A stretch of 64,000 bases of DNA from Telopea speciosissima (lineage: Eukaryota; Streptophyta; Magnoliopsida; Proteales; Proteaceae). The stretch spans positions 1,550,001 through 1,614,000 of the forward strand of contig NC_057924.1 of NCBI RefSeq assembly GCF_018873765.1, written 5' to 3'. This document shows, in pieces, positions 62,401 to 64,000 of the stretch. Positions within the stretch are counted from its first letter, which is position 1. Every line of letters starts with the position of its first letter. The position numbers and the translations under genes were made by a program. Under the pieces are notes generated by a model that had not been told where the DNA came from, did no database searches, and saw only the letters and a list, made by a program, of their open reading frames with translations.

Positions 62401-63620
62401 TTAAGGAACAATAATTAACAAGCCAACTTATTGAATCTCTCCCTCTTCCTCTCCCTCTCCCTTCTTTTTATTTTAAGGAAAATGCACCAAATGAGAATTA
62501 TACCAAACTTACTTCAACTGCACATTTCATTAACCACTTTTTCAAGTCAATTAAATTCCATCAAGAAAAATCAAAATTACAATAATTATCTATCACACAT
62601 ATTAACCCTATATCTTCATATTAAAAAAATAAATAAATAAATAAACACAAATGCCTTGTTAAAAGGAAGAAAAAGAATGAGGTTTCAGGCTCCAGCGTGT
62701 ATATTACCCTTCTGAGGACCAATAAGTTGTTGCGACCGATTGTTGTAATTAGATGAAGGCCTACTAGCTGTAGAGCCACCATGAGTAGAAGATGTAGGTT
62801 GTGATGGCTCAGAGAGCTGATTCCTGTCAACTCCCTGTGATTTGGCAAGCATCCTGCTGTGCATGGTGCTCCCAATGTCTGAAACTGCTTTCTCATTCGT
62901 TGATGAAGCAAACTCAGATTCAACTACATCATGAGCTATAGTTTTGTCCATCTGAAGATGATTAGTTAAGTCCTGAGGAACAGTTGACTTGCTATCAGCA
63001 GAGATGGTCGCATTTGGCTCAACACTTGTTCGTTGGCTCCCCACCTGACGTTTAATTGTGCCTACCGCACCTGGAAGCCGTGAATCCAGAGAAAGCACCA
63101 GAACAGGATCTGAAGCCGAGGAATATACACCGGACACAGATGCAGGAGTCATCAAAGCCGAGAAGTGGTCAGAGCTTGGTGTGGGCTGACCACCTGAAAC
63201 TCCAACCACAGATGCAGGGATGTCACTCTTTGCATTGACATGTGAAGGAGGAGGTTCACTTCCGAGCTGATTTGCATCAAAACCGGAACTATCTTCAGAT
63301 GTGTTCATGCCACTGCCAGTTGGCAATTGGGAGGCACGTCCATGACTGGAACTCCCAGAAGCCACAGTTGTGGAACCATTAGCCACAACAGAAACAGAGC
63401 TGCAAAACAACAATACCCAAGTAAAAGTCATACAACACAATACAGTAGGATTGGAGAATAAGAAAACAAAAAACTACGTTGACAAGTCACCTTGATGCAG
63501 GAGTCGTTGCTTTATTTTCTGTATCCTGAGATACTGGCAAAGAAGGTGTAACCCCTCTCTCAGTGCCTTGATTGACTCCATTTTCTTTTCCAGCCACAGC
63601 GTTCCTCCCACCACCAGCAT
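53466..63620 (-). CDS. GBF-interacting-protein-1-like protein, last 7 exons (5' end outside window)
   Basis: Exons: 63491-63620, 62708-63399, 59076-59469, 58168-58459, 57153-57314, 54994-55494, 53466-53762. Phases agree at every GT/AG junction and give about 822 residues to the stop. The protein is low in complexity and rich in Ser, Gln, Pro and Gly. Landmarks in order: [43 protein letters not shown] (the most conserved block, about residues 330-350 of the part seen); [38 protein letters not shown]; and the C-terminus [11 protein letters not shown]. These match plant GIP1-like proteins, whose relatives bind G-box factors and raise their DNA binding. The N-terminal DUF1296 domain that defines the family must lie beyond 64000. 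No break was seen. Confidence 0.92.
56482..56656 (+). mobile_element. tRNA-derived SINE in a GIP1-like gene intron
   Basis: 175 bp flanked by a 17-bp duplication with one mismatch (ATGCGTCTCCATCAAAA at 56465-56481, ATGCATCTCCATCAAAA at 56657-56673). Near its head lies a Pol III B-box-like GGTTCGAGTCT (about 56536-56546), preceded by TTGGAACAATGGTAAAAGG as a weak A box. The family differs from Au SINE. It is inserted antisense to the gene. Confidence 0.8.
59818..59848 (-). mobile_element. RTE LINE 3'-tail fragment
   Basis: AACTCAGCCGTATCCCAACTA is the reverse of the usual plant RTE 3' end. Only about 30 bp is present. It lies 220 bp from the longer RTE copy starting at 60059. Confidence 0.55.
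60059..61124 (-). mobile_element. RTE-type LINE, 5'-truncated
   Basis: Minus-strand frames at 60830-61072 and 60186-60521 encode the late part of an RTE reverse transcriptase and its C-terminal region: [40 protein letters not shown], then [20 protein letters not shown]. The catalytic Asp pair is not visible: the region reads [10 protein letters not shown], where relatives have FADD. The 3' end AACTCAGCCTTATCTGAAC at 60059 fits plant RTE tails. An Au SINE interrupts it at 60491-60655. The 5' edge abuts a run of 14 C at 61125-61138. The copy is defective and lies in the 3.2-kb GIP1-like intron, in the same orientation as the gene. Confidence 0.88.
60491..60655 (-). mobile_element. Au SINE, full-length, inserted in the RTE LINE
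   Basis: 165 bp from the tRNA-like head (minus strand: GGCCTTGGTGCAACAGTAAA) to the tail CTGGGTATGCCC. The target duplication is 16 bp with two mismatches (GCCAGTCGAATGACTA at 60475-60490, GCCGGTCGTATGACTA at 60656-60671). It splits the RTE coding region, so it is younger than that LINE insertion. Confidence 0.92.
61139..61375. repeat. AT-rich tract ending in a second RTE-tail fragment
   Basis: 61150-61320 is almost pure A/T with TATAATATATTATATAA-type palindromes. CCTAAATGGGGTCGGCAAC followed by AAGGATCC (about 61346-61372) resembles the RTE 3' tail sequence seen at 60080. Confidence 0.5.
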
Positions 63621-64000
63621 CTGACAAGACAGACAAGTCAGAGAAAAAAAATTGGCAACTCAACATATAAATAACAGACACTGACACAACTTAAAACCAA
63701 TCTGTTGTTATAAGCATGGTGAGACTGGTTTGCAACACCAACATCAATATCGAAACACTCTAGGATAAAAGTTGATGTGCTTTGAAGGACGAAGGAACAA
63801 GGATGAGATGAGGAAGGTAGCTCTTGATGCAAAAAAAGAAGCCATAAGACCTGAAACTTAAGCTTCACTCTCTCATTTAAATACATAAACTCAATAAAAA
63901 TTTGTTGAACCAACAAACTGTAGAAACAACAAGAAACATAATAAAAGACGTGATTTCCTCAGTCTTGGCGGCTATACTTCAATAGCACTTTGGTTTGGCC
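63621..64000. other. Intron of the GIP1-like gene, cut by the window edge
   Basis: No exon of the gene could be recognised here. The next upstream coding exon, whose last base should be G to complete an Asp codon, must lie further right. Confidence 0.6.

Overview
The window is nuclear DNA of a flowering plant. Host genes have GT/AG introns and are separated by plant-type transposons: Au SINEs, an RTE LINE, L1 LINE tails, hAT elements, Copia and chromovirus-type Gypsy LTR elements. The species cannot be named from sequence; a dicot is likely from protein resemblance, but this is inference.

Five host genes can be modelled, all on the minus strand. (1) Farnesyl diphosphate synthase (556-8374): 12 exons, 349 residues, intact. 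(2) A membrane-anchored RING-H2 E3 ubiquitin ligase (11549-13156): 3 exons, 338 residues. (3) A TMEM245/AI-2E-transporter-family membrane protein (22100-25725): 2 exons, 663 residues. (4) The spliceosomal protein CWC15 (28448-34421, leader exon to about 35960): 7 coding exons, 224 residues. (5) A GBF-interacting-protein-1-like (GIP1-like) protein (53466 to beyond the right edge): last 7 exons, about 822 residues. Exon phases were summed by hand and close in every gene. The genes belong to unrelated pathways (isoprenoid synthesis, protein turnover, membrane, splicing, transcription/RNA-related), so they form no functional cluster.

Between and inside the genes lie nested mobile elements. A 4.2-kb hAT transposon (15910-20123) with a perfect 8-bp target duplication sits inside a small hAT-like non-autonomous element (15828-20556). 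A second copy of that small element at 9078-9483 has no insertion, giving a natural empty site. Upstream of CWC15, a foldback element with arms of about 380 bp (36371-38513) splits a short dispersed repeat whose sister copy lies directly beside it. At 38818-51158 an old chromovirus remnant is split by a younger 10.7-kb LTR element (39067-49798) with a perfect 5-bp target duplication, 2.77-kb LTRs, no recognisable gag-pol, and an antisense coding remnant. Introns hold an LTR fragment (CWC15), a SINE in its own target duplication, and an RTE LINE itself hit by an Au SINE (GIP1-like gene).

No CRISPR array, tRNA or rRNA gene was seen. The most unusual structures are the two nests with in-window empty-site controls, the foldback element with exon-like contents next to the CWC15 promoter, and the LTR element carrying an antisense coding remnant.
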